A stretch of DNA of 31,455 bases from a virus. A model generated the notes under the pieces. That model searched no databases and was not told the origin of the DNA. It was given only the letters and a program-made list of their open reading frames with translations. Every line of letters starts with the position of its first letter. Position 1 is the stretch's first letter. Location of the stretch: IMG/VR virus record IMGVR_UViG_3300028595_000045, positions 1 through 31,455 of that record. One strand, 5' to 3'. The translations under genes and the position numbers were made by a program. Below are positions 13,525 through 22,884 of this stretch, one piece after another.

Positions 13525-14511
13525 TTATTGATCCATGTAAAAAGATTCTATTGATGGTGTGCTTTCTCCGACCTTGTATCCTGCATCTCTAAACCCTTGC
13601 TTTTTCGCTGTAAATATTTCATTCATGTACTCCATGAACTTATTTAGCTGTATGGCAAAGGCCTTGTCGTCAAGTTTCATTTGAGGCATCATATCTAGAG
13701 CGACTTGAAGTTCTTTGTCGCTTAACTGCTTACCCCGCATGGCGTACATAACGCCTGGCAATCTCGCCACAAGCGATCTCAATTCTATTCTTTGCTCATT
13801 AGGCATAATGCCCCAGTTATCCATAAGCTTCTTTATAACTTCAAAAGGGCCGGTATCCGCTTTGCCAGATTTCACAATATTATTGATCTGCTGTGTGGTG
13901 TCTCTATAAACCTTAAACTCGCTCATTTTTGAAACTTCACCCGCTGGCATGGTTTTTTTCTTTTCTGGAACGTCCCCCTGTGTTAATTCAAATGTGCCAT
14001 CGGGGTTTGTGGTTAGGCGCATACCCTTTTGGTTGGTAATCTTTTTTGTAATCGCTTGCTCATAAATATCTTGAATTGCGTCAGCATCAGTTATCCCGGC
14101 CCCTTTTATTAATTTCGCCAGTTCAGAAACATTTTCTGTCTTTGGGTTTTCAGCCACTTGCTCATTGTTTTTGTTATACCTTTTCGATCCGGGGGTTAGC
14201 GTGTAATCTTCATTTTTAGTTTCTTGATACTCGCTGAACCCTTTCATATTCTGTTTGTCACTTAACTCTTTCCCCAGTTTTGACAACGGTTCATACTGTT
14301 TATTATCTTCAGCAAACGCCTTAACAACGCCAAACAGCCCCCCGATCTGCCGCTCATCAAGCCCTTTCTCTTGCGCGAAGTTTAACAGCCCTTGCGCCGA
14401 CAAATCCCCGTTTTGAATGAACTGCTTGCCGAGATTGCGGTTTTTTATTTTATGATAAAGAGAGTTGTACCCCTCTGATGCCTGAAACATTGCTTGATTA
14501 TCGTATGGCAT
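13525..14511 (-). CDS. Internal virion protein, hypothetical
   Basis: A 328-residue hydrophilic protein. It has a helical N-terminus (FQASEGYNSLYHKIKNR), a Gln/Asn-rich centre, and a C-terminal helical region (IELRSLVARLPGVMYAMRGKQ..., FAIQLNKFMEYMNEIFTAKKQGF). The region around LVARLPGVMYAMRGKQLSDKE resembles helices of podovirus ejection proteins only in general character. It directly follows the upstream internal protein (TAAATG) and lies one base before the 733-aa gene. Confidence 0.6.
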   Translation of the reverse strand: MPYDNQAMFQASEGYNSLYHKIKNRNLGKQFIQNGDLSAQGLLNFAQEKGLDERQIGGLFGVVKAFAEDNKQYEPLSKLGKELSDKQNMKGFSEYQETKNEDYTLTPGSKRYNKNNEQVAENPKTENVSELAKLIKGAGITDADAIQDIYEQAITKKITNQKGMRLTTNPDGTFELTQGDVPEKKKTMPAGEVSKMSEFKVYRDTTQQINNIVKSGKADTGPFEVIKKLMDNWGIMPNEQRIELRSLVARLPGVMYAMRGKQLSDKELQVALDMMPQMKLDDKAFAIQLNKFMEYMNEIFTAKKQGFRDAGYKVGESTPSIESFYMDQ

Positions 14512-15333
14512 TTATCTACTCCAATATAAGCCGTTTAAATTGTTTGGATGCATTTGCCCGGTTGCCATGCCGGTTAATCCCCCCATATTCCCACCTGCCC
14601 CCATATTCCCACCTAAACCACTAAGCCAATTCATCCCCCCCGTTAACGGCCCCGATAAAGCATTGGACAGAGCATACCCCGCGTTGAAAAGTGATGGAGT
14701 ATTTGTGGTCGTGGTCGTTCCGTAGGAGGACGGTATTTGAAATCTTTGATCGTTGTAATGGTTCGCCAGGTTCCCTAAATAATCCATGTATTGAAAGTAT
14801 GATTGATTCGGGGTGAATGTGGAATCATGCCCCGCCTGCATTTGTGCCAATCCTGACAATGAATTTCGTTTATTACCGGCAAGGGTAGAATTGGCGTTAT
14901 ATGTCTTGCCTGACATATTCGCCAATTGATCCATTAAGTTAATGTTCCCCTGCGGGATAACCCCCAATGTCTGACCACCAACATTAATGTTAAACTTCGG
15001 GCTTGAATTCTGTTGGGTTATTCTATCAATATCCCCGGTGTATTTGTTTGTGGCAGACGTTAACGAATTGATCAGATCGTTTTCAATGCCGGTGGATTGA
15101 TTGACTAAGTTTTGAGATGCGTCTTGCCGGGCTTGGTTGTCTTCTGCAAGGTTTTCTTGATATGCGCTTCCCTTACCCATTATTCGGGATGCAATCGTTC
15201 CTTTGGCACCAAAAGCCCCTGAATACCACCGGTCAAAAATATCTTCTAAACGGGTATCGCCTAATCCGCGCCATCCTGCGGGTTGCATAACCTTTGAAGC
15301 AGTGGTTGTTGATTTTTGATCAAAAATTGCCAT
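14512..15333 (-). CDS. Internal virion protein, Gly/Asn-rich
   Basis: A 273-residue low-complexity protein rich in Asn, Gln, Ser and Gly, ending in a Gly/Met/Asn tract (GGNMGAGGNMGGLTGMATG). Such proteins are frequent in podovirus internal-protein clusters. It starts with a TAATG overlap on the 557-aa protein and is followed at once by the 328-aa protein. The function is inferred from position and composition only. Confidence 0.6.
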   Translation of the reverse strand: MAIFDQKSTTTASKVMQPAGWRGLGDTRLEDIFDRWYSGAFGAKGTIASRIMGKGSAYQENLAEDNQARQDASQNLVNQSTGIENDLINSLTSATNKYTGDIDRITQQNSSPKFNINVGGQTLGVIPQGNINLMDQLANMSGKTYNANSTLAGNKRNSLSGLAQMQAGHDSTFTPNQSYFQYMDYLGNLANHYNDQRFQIPSSYGTTTTTNTPSLFNAGYALSNALSGPLTGGMNWLSGLGGNMGAGGNMGGLTGMATGQMHPNNLNGLYWSR

Positions 15334-17006
15334 TATGCACCTATATATTGTCCGTAATTATAATTTTGCGCTTCAGACGCTTCGACGCTATCGCTTATGT
15401 CATTCCACGATCCGGTATTTTTAAACTCTAACCCTGTTTTCCAGAATTCCGGCTCTCCGAACCGTACCGCATCTGAATATGCCGCAAGCCTTAAATCAAA
15501 CGGGAGTTTTGCATATTTCAAAGCGTCCATGTCATTTTGTTCCATGTAGTCCTCAAGATAATCATAGGCTAAAAAATATTCTCCCGGTTCTATTATCCCT
15601 TTCACCGTATCGTTATAAACCGGCTGCCCGTCTGTTTTCTTCGTTCCGTCTATATGGGTCATAATTTTAAACTCCGGGATTTTCGCCTCTGCCGCTCTAC
15701 GTATATTCTCAGGGAGGGCCATATACCCCTCATACCCATTGGCTTCATAAATACTATCCGCATAGTCTCCGAAGTCAGAAGCGCCCGCCGCCTGAATCAT
15801 ATTGTAATCCTGCTGGCTGATAGGTATGGGTTCCCCATTCTCATCAACCAAGTTCTGATATTCAGTTGGCAATACAGCCTGTGGTGTAGCCGGAGCCGCC
15901 GCCGCAGGGTTGAAATTATATTGCCCTGAAGCCCAATCCTGAACCCCTGGAAGTCCAAGGATTTCATCTAAGGTCGCATTATCCCCGAATGTGTTCACTT
16001 GCCCGTTTGGTCCGGTATAGGTCATCAAATCGCCGGGGTTGTTTAATATACTCCCGCCTAACCAATCGTAAGACTGACCGGATGCCGCGCTGTTTAAAAA
16101 GTTCAACAAGTCCGTTTCAAATGCGCCGTATCCATCCCCCCCGGTTGGAGACCAAGGGGTTGTATTAGTTGTGTCGGTCGTGGTGGTATCAGTCGCGCCT
16201 GTGGTTGAATCCGTTCCATTGGTCAAAGCTAATGAGTTTAGCAGATAGTACGGTGCCAATGGATCAGTCGTCGTGCTGTTGCTCCCACCGAATCCGGTTG
16301 ACGTTCCGCTTGATTGTGAGCTTTGGCCTAATGTTGCTAACTGACCTAAAACTGATGGAATGTTAGCCGCCATCTGCGCCGCATTCATCCCCGCCTCATA
16401 TACCTTGTTCCCGGTATAATCGGAGATGTCTCGCCCTAATCCCCTTAAAGCGTCGGATGTAATCGTGCTGTCTAATATCCCCCTTCGGTTTAATGCGTTT
16501 AGATAATCCGGCATCTGCTGATTGAGCATCTGCCCGCCCATTTGCCCGTAAAGTTTAGCGGCATTATTCGTGTATTTATCAATTGTAGCCGGTAAACTTG
16601 AAATGGTCGTGTTTAACAGCGGCATTATGTTTTCAAGAAACGGCGTGATTGTGGATTGCGGCAACCCGCTATAAGATTGACTCTGAGAGTTTGATACGTT
16701 CGCGGATGTGCTGTTTGATTGTGGAATCTTGCTTAAAAGATCCTGTTGCCATTGTTGCTGTTGCAATGGAATTTTAAACGCATCCGCTCCATAGGCTTCA
16801 TCCCATGTGTTTTTAAATTGCTGAGGCGCACGTTCATACACTTTAAACGGGTCTTCTGATTTGCTCCAACTAAAGGTGTTACCTGTGTCCGGGTTCGTCC
16901 AATTGGCGTTGTTGGATGTCCAATTTAGGTTGCCTTGCTTCTGCTGCCCGGTTGACGCCATATCCCATCCGGCGTTATAATCGTTTAAAAATTGCGTGTA
17001 TGACAT
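15333..17006 (-). CDS. Internal virion protein, Ser/Thr/Asn-rich
   Basis: A 557-residue protein. Residues about 85-230 include Ser/Gln-rich and helical parts (DKYTNNAAKLYGQMGGQML, GILDSTITSDALRGLGRDI); 240-290 is a Thr/Ser tract (TDTTTTDTTNTT); the C-terminal third is acidic and folded-looking (IRRAAEAKIPEFKIMTHIDG). The N-terminal two-thirds resembles other phage proteins thought to be packaged in the head. It begins a run of four internal-type proteins (15333-17006 down to 11322). Coupled by TAAATG and TAATG. Confidence 0.6.
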   Translation of the reverse strand: MSYTQFLNDYNAGWDMASTGQQKQGNLNWTSNNANWTNPDTGNTFSWSKSEDPFKVYERAPQQFKNTWDEAYGADAFKIPLQQQQWQQDLLSKIPQSNSTSANVSNSQSQSYSGLPQSTITPFLENIMPLLNTTISSLPATIDKYTNNAAKLYGQMGGQMLNQQMPDYLNALNRRGILDSTITSDALRGLGRDISDYTGNKVYEAGMNAAQMAANIPSVLGQLATLGQSSQSSGTSTGFGGSNSTTTDPLAPYYLLNSLALTNGTDSTTGATDTTTTDTTNTTPWSPTGGDGYGAFETDLLNFLNSAASGQSYDWLGGSILNNPGDLMTYTGPNGQVNTFGDNATLDEILGLPGVQDWASGQYNFNPAAAAPATPQAVLPTEYQNLVDENGEPIPISQQDYNMIQAAGASDFGDYADSIYEANGYEGYMALPENIRRAAEAKIPEFKIMTHIDGTKKTDGQPVYNDTVKGIIEPGEYFLAYDYLEDYMEQNDMDALKYAKLPFDLRLAAYSDAVRFGEPEFWKTGLEFKNTGSWNDISDSVEASEAQNYNYGQYIGA

Positions 17007-17303
17007 TTATAACTCCAAAAAATTATTGGCCTGATTTTGTGTGAAAATCTCAGCCGTAACCATTGTGGCTATCCCTTCAAGGAACCATTGCGGTAAATTG
17101 TTTAAATCGACTTTTTTAAGCATCGGAAGGTTAAACACCCACATATTAATATCATCGTTTGTTTCGGCCGCTGCTTGGATCTCACGTATTTTAGCTTTAG
17201 GTATGAGAGCAATAAATTCATCAATACTGTAGATTGACTTCTGCGGTGGATCAGGTGTGCCGGTTTCAGTAAGTATTCCGTTATTCCATTCACGTATTAT
17301 CAT
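17007..17303 (-). CDS. Hypothetical late protein
   Basis: A 98-residue protein with an acidic helical core (SIDEFIALIPKAKIREIQAAAE, WFLEGIATMVTAEIFTQNQANNFLEL). The C-terminal helix resembles small tail-assembly chaperone-like helical proteins of some phages, but no family is diagnostic. It sits between fibre-like proteins and the first internal protein, 4 bases after the gene upstream. Confidence 0.55.
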   Translation of the reverse strand: MIIREWNNGILTETGTPDPPQKSIYSIDEFIALIPKAKIREIQAAAETNDDINMWVFNLPMLKKVDLNNLPQWFLEGIATMVTAEIFTQNQANNFLEL

Positions 17304-17307
17304 CTAT

Positions 17308-17901
17308 TTACCCCCTTATCATTATTGCGGGTGCAGTAGTGCTTGGCACAATAGTTCCTGCTGTCACTGGTAGCGCCGCCGCCGACTCTGCATAGATATC
17401 ATATAGCGGATCTTGCATCCGGCTTGAAGGCAGACCGTTATTAAAAAGGGTGGATGCGATAACATTCGATGTGTCGTACACATACCTAAGTAAATCTGAC
17501 GTGGTGTCTAACTCTATGCCTAAAAAGTATAACACTCCGGCTGTTAACTCTTGTGATATCGTTGCAGTATTAACAGCCTGAGACGCACCAAGCGTTACGT
17601 CTACCGCCGCAAAAAGCCTGTCATTAGGTATGTTACCAGTGGTAGAATCATAGATACTCATGTTAATCTGGTTCCCGCTGAAACTACCGTTAGGGTTGTA
17701 GATAGCCAAACCTGTAAACGTATGCGTGGTTATAGGCACAAAAGGCACATAGTAGACTGTGCCACTCGCTAAGCTTGCATCATCCATAGATGTTGGCACT
17801 ATGGATGCAGGATAAAACAGGTTAGCCACGTACCCTGTAAACTTTAACGGCTCCCCCCAATACGGTGGCAGACCACCAGTTGTTTTTGGAGTATTTATCA
17901 T
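17308..17901 (-). CDS. Lectin-like beta-sandwich virion protein
   Basis: A 197-residue protein dominated by a jelly-roll-like segment at about 45-140: HTFTGLAIYNPNGSFSG, INMSIYDSTTGNIPNDRLF, then TISQELTAGVLYFLGIELD. This resembles the carbohydrate-binding-like inserts used in fibres, and the same type of domain is inserted in the nozzle protein. ATGA overlap with the previous gene. Probably part of a fibre or fibre-tip complex. Confidence 0.65.
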   Translation of the reverse strand: MINTPKTTGGLPPYWGEPLKFTGYVANLFYPASIVPTSMDDASLASGTVYYVPFVPITTHTFTGLAIYNPNGSFSGNQINMSIYDSTTGNIPNDRLFAAVDVTLGASQAVNTATISQELTAGVLYFLGIELDTTSDLLRYVYDTSNVIASTLFNNGLPSSRMQDPLYDIYAESAAALPVTAGTIVPSTTAPAIMIRG

Positions 17902-18242
17902 GACGTAACCTTTTTATTCCCTTCTAAAACGAAAGATATTTTGTCTGCTACGCTTGCTTTAATTCTAACCGTTTCAGTTGCATTCGCATGGATGCTTATT
18001 TCATGGGTTGTATTCGCTTCAATGTCCGTATCGTAAGCGATAAAATCGTCACCGTCTGCCGCCGCGTCGCCATGAGCCGCTGTGCAATGAGCAACCCTGT
18101 AATTACGTGTGCTTGAGTCCTGGTTGCAGATCCTCAAAACCGCGTCAATTTCTGTGCTTGCCGGGACAACGTATAGTTGTGCTTCATCCGTATTTGCCGG
18201 TCTTGAGCTTGCTAATTTGCCTCTTGTGTATGTAATCGCCAT
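17898..18242 (-). CDS. Small beta-sandwich virion protein
   Basis: A 114-residue protein: LYVVPASTEIDAVLRICNQD (a strand pair common in phage decoration proteins), RNYRVAHC, FIAYDTDIEANTTHEISIHA and VRIKASVADKISFVLEG. The layout matches small beta-sandwiches beside adaptor and fibre genes. It follows the preceding gene directly (TAAATG) and overlaps the next by ATGA. Confidence 0.65.
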   Translation of the reverse strand: MAITYTRGKLASSRPANTDEAQLYVVPASTEIDAVLRICNQDSSTRNYRVAHCTAAHGDAAADGDDFIAYDTDIEANTTHEISIHANATETVRIKASVADKISFVLEGNKKVTS

Positions 18243-18629
18243 TTAAAAAGCCATCGTTTGGAAAAACGCCAAACCTAAAGCCTGTTCTACGGCTTGCTCA
18301 GCGTCTATGGTTAATGTTTCGTCCCCCCCGTCGTTCCCTTCTGTTAACCCAACTCCTTCGCCTGCAACAATCTTACCGTTTAAATACCCCGGCGTCGTAT
18401 CGTTCGAGCTAACTAAATTCCCGCTTCCTGCAACCGCCGCCGCTATCGCCGTTTCAATCGCTTCAAGCCTTGCGTCGATACTCGCATAATTAGTGCCGTT
18501 AACCGTCGAATTCCGGGCGTTTTCTTTCTCGGTTGTGTTGGCATCCATCAAATCAATGTTCGTATTATGCGACCCTAAAAAATACGTGCTTGCCTGATCG
18601 GATGATTGCGCTTTTGTCCCTGTTGTCAT
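18243..18629 (-). CDS. Short tail-fibre-type protein
   Basis: A 128-residue protein. Residues about 45-70 form a short coiled coil (IDARLEAIETAIAAAVA), followed by the segment SNDTTPGYLNGKIVAGEG and LTEGNDGGDETLTID, a sequence type characteristic of phage tail-fibre connector regions. Overlaps the nozzle gene upstream by ATGA. Probable fibre adaptor or short fibre linked to the tail. Confidence 0.7.
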   Translation of the reverse strand: MTTGTKAQSSDQASTYFLGSHNTNIDLMDANTTEKENARNSTVNGTNYASIDARLEAIETAIAAAVAGSGNLVSSNDTTPGYLNGKIVAGEGVGLTEGNDGGDETLTIDAEQAVEQALGLAFFQTMAF

Positions 18630-20956
18630 CGTATGCTTTTCCTAACTAACCCGACCATTAACCCGTTGGAATGGATCGGGTATCCTGCAATGGTTGTAAT
18701 TTTTATCGACACTGAAAATGTTCGTGCATTCATATTTATTCGTTGATAAAGCGGAGAAGACGACGCATCAAAAGAGAATTTCATGTCTCCGATGTCCATT
18801 ATTAACTCACCAATCGTTAGGCCGTCCGCAATCGCTAATGTCTTTGTTATCGCTGAATTCGACTGTAGATCATTAATGTAAAATGTGATTTCAACTTCGG
18901 CCCCTGCGTATGCGGACATATACAATTGGAAGTCGGTTAAATTAGCGTATGAAAACGGCATTGCGGGGTAGTGAGGTGCCCAAATCGGTTCCATTTGAAT
19001 GGAAGTCATGTCTTTGTATTCATCCGAATCATACGTGTAAATATAGCCATCTGAAGCGCCATAATATACTGTCCCGTCTGCCTTCCACGCGCAAGTCGGA
19101 ATTAGTACAGTTCGGATACTAACGCCGGTGGTGTCGGGGTCGCCGGATGCGTCTTTAATATAGACTGTGTTATACCCTAACGTGTCCTCATCCCCGTAAT
19201 ACCATTCATGGTCGTCTAAATTAGCGAATACCGTTATTTGGTCCATTTTCCGACCAGCCAGCATAACTGCATCGGGTTCTAATATGGAGGGGTCGCCACC
19301 GGTAGAAAGTTCGCAATAATATACATTCGCCGTTGCGCTCGCCGTCCATTTGTAAGTCGATGATGTCAATTCATACCGGTATAATTCATATTCAGACACG
19401 GGGAACCTTACCCCATTCCCATCAGGGTCTTGGACCGGGCATTTTGTATGAAAATTCATTATCCGGTGATACCCCTGCATGATTAATTGATATTGACCAT
19501 GCTCAGGATTATAAACCGCAAAGTCTGTGTCTGAATCAAAATAGTCTGTGATTCTATCGGATACAGGGTCAGACGCGGAGTAGGTTTCAACATCCGAATA
19601 CGTGTCTGTTGGGACTAACGGGTCAACCCCGTCATCTGAAGACGACCAAAGGTTATTCCCAACGGAAGTTAAGAGCTTGCTTGTCGTCCATATGGATTGA
19701 TACAAGGGTTCTTGCGCAAAGTCTGTTGGGTCTGCACCGGTAATCCTTGAAATATACGGTTGTGTCTGTTGGCCGTACAGCCATAAAACACCCAAGTAAG
19801 AAACTATCCCGCCTATCGGAAAAGAGTTGGCGTTTGAATCAATCGCGCCAATTTTCCCTGATAACCCAGAAGAACTCCAATCCAAATGTGTTAGTGCTGA
19901 ATAATGTATCTTTCCTGGTTCATCTGGGTTGACAATTATCAATCGTCCTTTATGGACACAGCAGAAATCCGCTTTCGGGGGTTTGCCAGGGCTTAACGAA
20001 AAGATTGGATCTTGAGTACTAGCATTAGACCAGGCAGCGCCATTATGAGTGTAAGCAACACCACCGGAAGCAACATCAGAGCAATGCACTTTAATATAGT
20101 GTGACGCGTCTCCATTGGCATATTCCAGGGACACATAATATGCCGTATTTGACGCCATCTCTGTTGTAATTTGTGCGCTTGTAAATGTTGCCGAATATTC
20201 AGTCGCGTCGGTATCAACATTTTCCGCAAGTGGCGCACTAACAAAAGCACGGGTAGCAATCGCCGCACCATCAGACACCTTCCGAATCACTACGTTTATG
20301 TTTACATTATCCGTACCGGTATATCCGTTCCCGTTTCTTGAAAGCTTCGCTGTTACTGTAACCGGGGGGATAGTATAACCGGCGTCCCATGTTTGGGATG
20401 TGAACTTGTACGCGGCCCGCTCTATCGTGCCATTGCCTAAGTCTATGTCTGAATCTGCGCTCCCGGCTGAATTGTCGAACTGAAAACCGGTGGAGCCGTC
20501 CCCATCATCGTAACAAAGTTTTATAGAACTTACAGCATCACAGTATTTTAGGTATGACCCATCACAGACAATCGCCACGCCGTTATACGTGTCTAAATGC
20601 GCCTTAGAACCAATCAATGTGCCGATGTTTGTAAAATTGCCTGAATTCTGGTAATCAAGTTTTTTATTGGCGTCTATCGTTAAGGTATACGCCGTTGACC
20701 CGATTAGTACCTTGGCACCGGCTTTTATTGACGCATTTGACGCAGTTGCTCCGGTGGAGGATTTATTTATGGGATCGCGGGTTTTTAACTTCCCGCCTTT
20801 TTGGATGATCTGATTTAATAAGACAGACGCTTCACCATTCTTTAAATCAAACGCCGGGGCCGCAGACCTCAAGCCATACACAGGAGGGTTAAACTCCATC
20901 AGAGTCTTTTGCCCCGTTCGCACGGTCCGTGCTGACTGTATTAATCCTTCAAACAT
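18626..20956 (-). CDS. Tail nozzle / tail-hub-like protein with inserted domain
   Basis: A 776-residue protein consistent with the beta-propeller nozzle of podoviruses (T7 gp12 / P22 gp10 type). Propeller-like signatures are FCCVHKGRLIIVNPDEPG (331-348), GGIVSYLGVLWLYGQ and TDFAVYNPEHGQYQLIMQ. The N-terminal part (MFEGLIQSARTVRTGQK... DPINKSSTG) is the portal/adaptor-facing end. Residues about 160-322 look like an inserted jelly-roll lectin-type domain (DAGYTIPPVTVTAKLSRNG, NINVVIRKVSDG, TAYYVSLEYANGD). It directly follows the adaptor gene (TAATG), as in short-tailed phages. No tail tube or tape measure exists nearby, which supports this call. Confidence 0.75.
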   Translation of the reverse strand: MFEGLIQSARTVRTGQKTLMEFNPPVYGLRSAAPAFDLKNGEASVLLNQIIQKGGKLKTRDPINKSSTGATASNASIKAGAKVLIGSTAYTLTIDANKKLDYQNSGNFTNIGTLIGSKAHLDTYNGVAIVCDGSYLKYCDAVSSIKLCYDDGDGSTGFQFDNSAGSADSDIDLGNGTIERAAYKFTSQTWDAGYTIPPVTVTAKLSRNGNGYTGTDNVNINVVIRKVSDGAAIATRAFVSAPLAENVDTDATEYSATFTSAQITTEMASNTAYYVSLEYANGDASHYIKVHCSDVASGGVAYTHNGAAWSNASTQDPIFSLSPGKPPKADFCCVHKGRLIIVNPDEPGKIHYSALTHLDWSSSGLSGKIGAIDSNANSFPIGGIVSYLGVLWLYGQQTQPYISRITGADPTDFAQEPLYQSIWTTSKLLTSVGNNLWSSSDDGVDPLVPTDTYSDVETYSASDPVSDRITDYFDSDTDFAVYNPEHGQYQLIMQGYHRIMNFHTKCPVQDPDGNGVRFPVSEYELYRYELTSSTYKWTASATANVYYCELSTGGDPSILEPDAVMLAGRKMDQITVFANLDDHEWYYGDEDTLGYNTVYIKDASGDPDTTGVSIRTVLIPTCAWKADGTVYYGASDGYIYTYDSDEYKDMTSIQMEPIWAPHYPAMPFSYANLTDFQLYMSAYAGAEVEITFYINDLQSNSAITKTLAIADGLTIGELIMDIGDMKFSFDASSSPLYQRINMNARTFSVSIKITTIAGYPIHSNGLMVGLVRKSIR

Positions 20957-21660
20957 TAAACCCCCGGTATAAGTCTTAGATCGTGTTTGCGTCTCCCTCT
21001 CATTAATTTCATGGCCCGTTCATTGAACATGGCCATTAGGCTCGCTTCGATGTTCGCGTTTTGTTCGTTCCTGGTTTTGGCGTAAAGCTTTATGCCTTCC
21101 CCAATTTCCAGGTTAAAAAGGTTTTTATACGGCATATTTGATGTTATTCCGGTCAAAGGAACATAATTGGGAAAGTACTTGTGTACTGTAATCGTATAGG
21201 CCGCATCAGGAACCGGCAGTAATCCGATGTTGTCCGAATCCAAATAAAAAGCAGTCGGGCGACCCCTGGAAGTTGACCCGGCCTGACGGTATGGAAACCG
21301 CTCCTTATATTCAATCATGTGCAGGGGAGGGTACACATTTGAACTAGAATCGGTTGCGTCAATCGCATAAATCGCACCGTCTCTGTCCGCGTCAATCTTA
21401 TATGGTTGCCAGAAGTCGCCCATACTGTTTGAACTGAGGTCATACGCCTCAGTCCCCGCTACGGTCGTTATGGTCCCGCTCCCCGTTGCTGCCAATTCAG
21501 AATTGCAATCAACAAGAATCTGATAAATCATTTCAACGCACTTTTTGACGTATTCAAACATCTCCGTGTCGTGGTCGAATTGAATGTCATCACTGTCAAA
21601 CAGCTCATATGCTATCTGATCTATAAAATTCTCGACTGTTACAGTTCTTGCATTGCCCAT
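20956..21660 (-). CDS. Head-tail adaptor protein
   Basis: A 234-residue protein. An N-terminal helical segment (VENFIDQIAYELFDSDDIQFDHDTEM) is followed by EAYDLSSN, a beta-rich middle with FYLDSDNIGLLPVPDAAYTITVHKYFPNY, and the C-terminal helices NLEIGEGIKLYAKTRNEQ and FNERAMKLMRGRRKHDLRLIPGV. The order helix bundle, ...PVPDAAYTI..., helix is typical of podovirus adaptors (P22 gp4-like) that join portal and nozzle. Its place just before the nozzle gene (one-base overlap) supports the role. Confidence 0.75.
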   Translation of the reverse strand: MGNARTVTVENFIDQIAYELFDSDDIQFDHDTEMFEYVKKCVEMIYQILVDCNSELAATGSGTITTVAGTEAYDLSSNSMGDFWQPYKIDADRDGAIYAIDATDSSSNVYPPLHMIEYKERFPYRQAGSTSRGRPTAFYLDSDNIGLLPVPDAAYTITVHKYFPNYVPLTGITSNMPYKNLFNLEIGEGIKLYAKTRNEQNANIEASLMAMFNERAMKLMRGRRKHDLRLIPGV

Positions 21661-21962
21661 TATTCGTGTTTATACCCTTCTTCATCAATACAATCAGAAC
21701 ACCGCATATACCCATCTGATTTGATTAAATGCGCCCGGCTTTTTACAGGAACACCGCAGATATCACACGCCACCCCTTTTGAAATAACCTCATCCTGGGC
21801 AGGCATAGACGTTTGAGTATCATCCTGGTTGTACGGTTGATGTCCTAAGTATGCCGCTGTATCACCTAATCTCAGTTCCCCGGCTTCTGGATAATTTACC
21901 GTGTCCCCGTTTAGGTCGGTGTAGGTGTTCCCTATCTGATCGTTTTTATAGGCCGTTAACAT
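21660..21962 (-). CDS. Small zinc-finger protein in the head-tail region
   Basis: A 100-residue protein with C66-x2-C69 and C88-x2-C91 (ACDICGVPV... YMRCSDCID), a treble-clef or LIM-like metal site. The N-terminal half is acidic with no clear fold. TAATG overlaps on both sides tie it to a beta-helix gene and the adaptor gene. It could help assembly or bind nucleic acid; no family recognised. Confidence 0.6.
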   Translation of the reverse strand: MLTAYKNDQIGNTYTDLNGDTVNYPEAGELRLGDTAAYLGHQPYNQDDTQTSMPAQDEVISKGVACDICGVPVKSRAHLIKSDGYMRCSDCIDEEGYKHE

Positions 21963-22876
21963 TATGCATCCGTTGAAGCGGTGATATTGGTTTCCATCCC
22001 GACCTCACCATCATTATTGACGATATAAATCGGCTGAAAAAATTCACAGTCAGCCCCGACAAACGCCTCGGTGATGTTCGCGGCGTGATCGTTAAGCCTC
22101 GCATTAAGGAACGGTCCCTGTGACCCTTTCGTGTCAGACTTGATCGCGGTAATAACGTCTGCACTGTTCCGGGTTCTCAAGTACGCCGGGAAATCCGCAC
22201 TTCCGTAAATATGGATGCTCCCTGCGGTTGTTGCCTGCTCGATACATGCGGTGGCAAAATCTCCGTCAATGCCTAACGGTTGGATTTCAATATCTTCTCC
22301 GCCGACAATGCTAATGGCAGTCTGAGCGCCGGTCTTCCCGCCATTGGCCCGGTGGATCCAGTTCAAAAGTTTGAATCTATCGGCCGCGTCAGTCGTTAAA
22401 ATGAAATCATCGCAGTGATAATTCGAATCATTATCTCTGGTTTCAACATTATTAAACGTAATATCAGATGCTTGAATCCCTATTGGAGATGTTAAATTGT
22501 CGATCCCATTAACGAACAAGACGTTTTCAAGATAGACGTTCGCGGCGGTAAAAAGAATGGTCGCCGTGGTTGCGGTGTCAAAGGTGAATGTCGGACGGGA
22601 TGCGCCCCAGCCTAAACCAATGATGTTAACCCCCGCTATGTCAACCGTAATGTCAGAAGCGGATGAAATTGACTCTGTATGATTTGGCATTAAATAAATG
22701 AATGAATGCTCGTTGGCCGTGCATTTACCAATAGCATAGTCAAGCGTCGCTAATGAATCCCAAGGGTATAAGCCGGTGTTGGTATCTTTCCCGTCTGATG
22801 ACGAGACAAACAGCGTCCGGCTGATACCGTTAGGGACAGTTCTGGTAAGTTGGTTTGGGTTTCGTGAATGTGCCAT
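21962..22876 (-). CDS. Beta-helix virion protein B (paralogue of the next gene upstream)
   Basis: A 304-residue right-handed beta-helix-type protein with repeating strand blocks (IYLMPNHTESIS, VNIIGLGWGASRPTFTF, LENVLFVNGIDNLTSPI). Large blocks are shared with 22885-23802: YHCDDFILTT, TGAQTAISIVGG, IDGDFATACIE and NITEAFVGAD, plus an almost identical tail ending in NIxASTDA. Start ATG behind GGAGGGAGC. It may be a capsid-attached or head fibre. It contains no obvious catalytic Asp cluster of polysaccharide lyases, so a structural role is preferred. Confidence 0.7.
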   Translation of the reverse strand: MAHSRNPNQLTRTVPNGISRTLFVSSSDGKDTNTGLYPWDSLATLDYAIGKCTANEHSFIYLMPNHTESISSASDITVDIAGVNIIGLGWGASRPTFTFDTATTATILFTAANVYLENVLFVNGIDNLTSPIGIQASDITFNNVETRDNDSNYHCDDFILTTDAADRFKLLNWIHRANGGKTGAQTAISIVGGEDIEIQPLGIDGDFATACIEQATTAGSIHIYGSADFPAYLRTRNSADVITAIKSDTKGSQGPFLNARLNDHAANITEAFVGADCEFFQPIYIVNNDGEVGMETNITASTDA

Positions 22877-22884
22877 GCTCCCTC

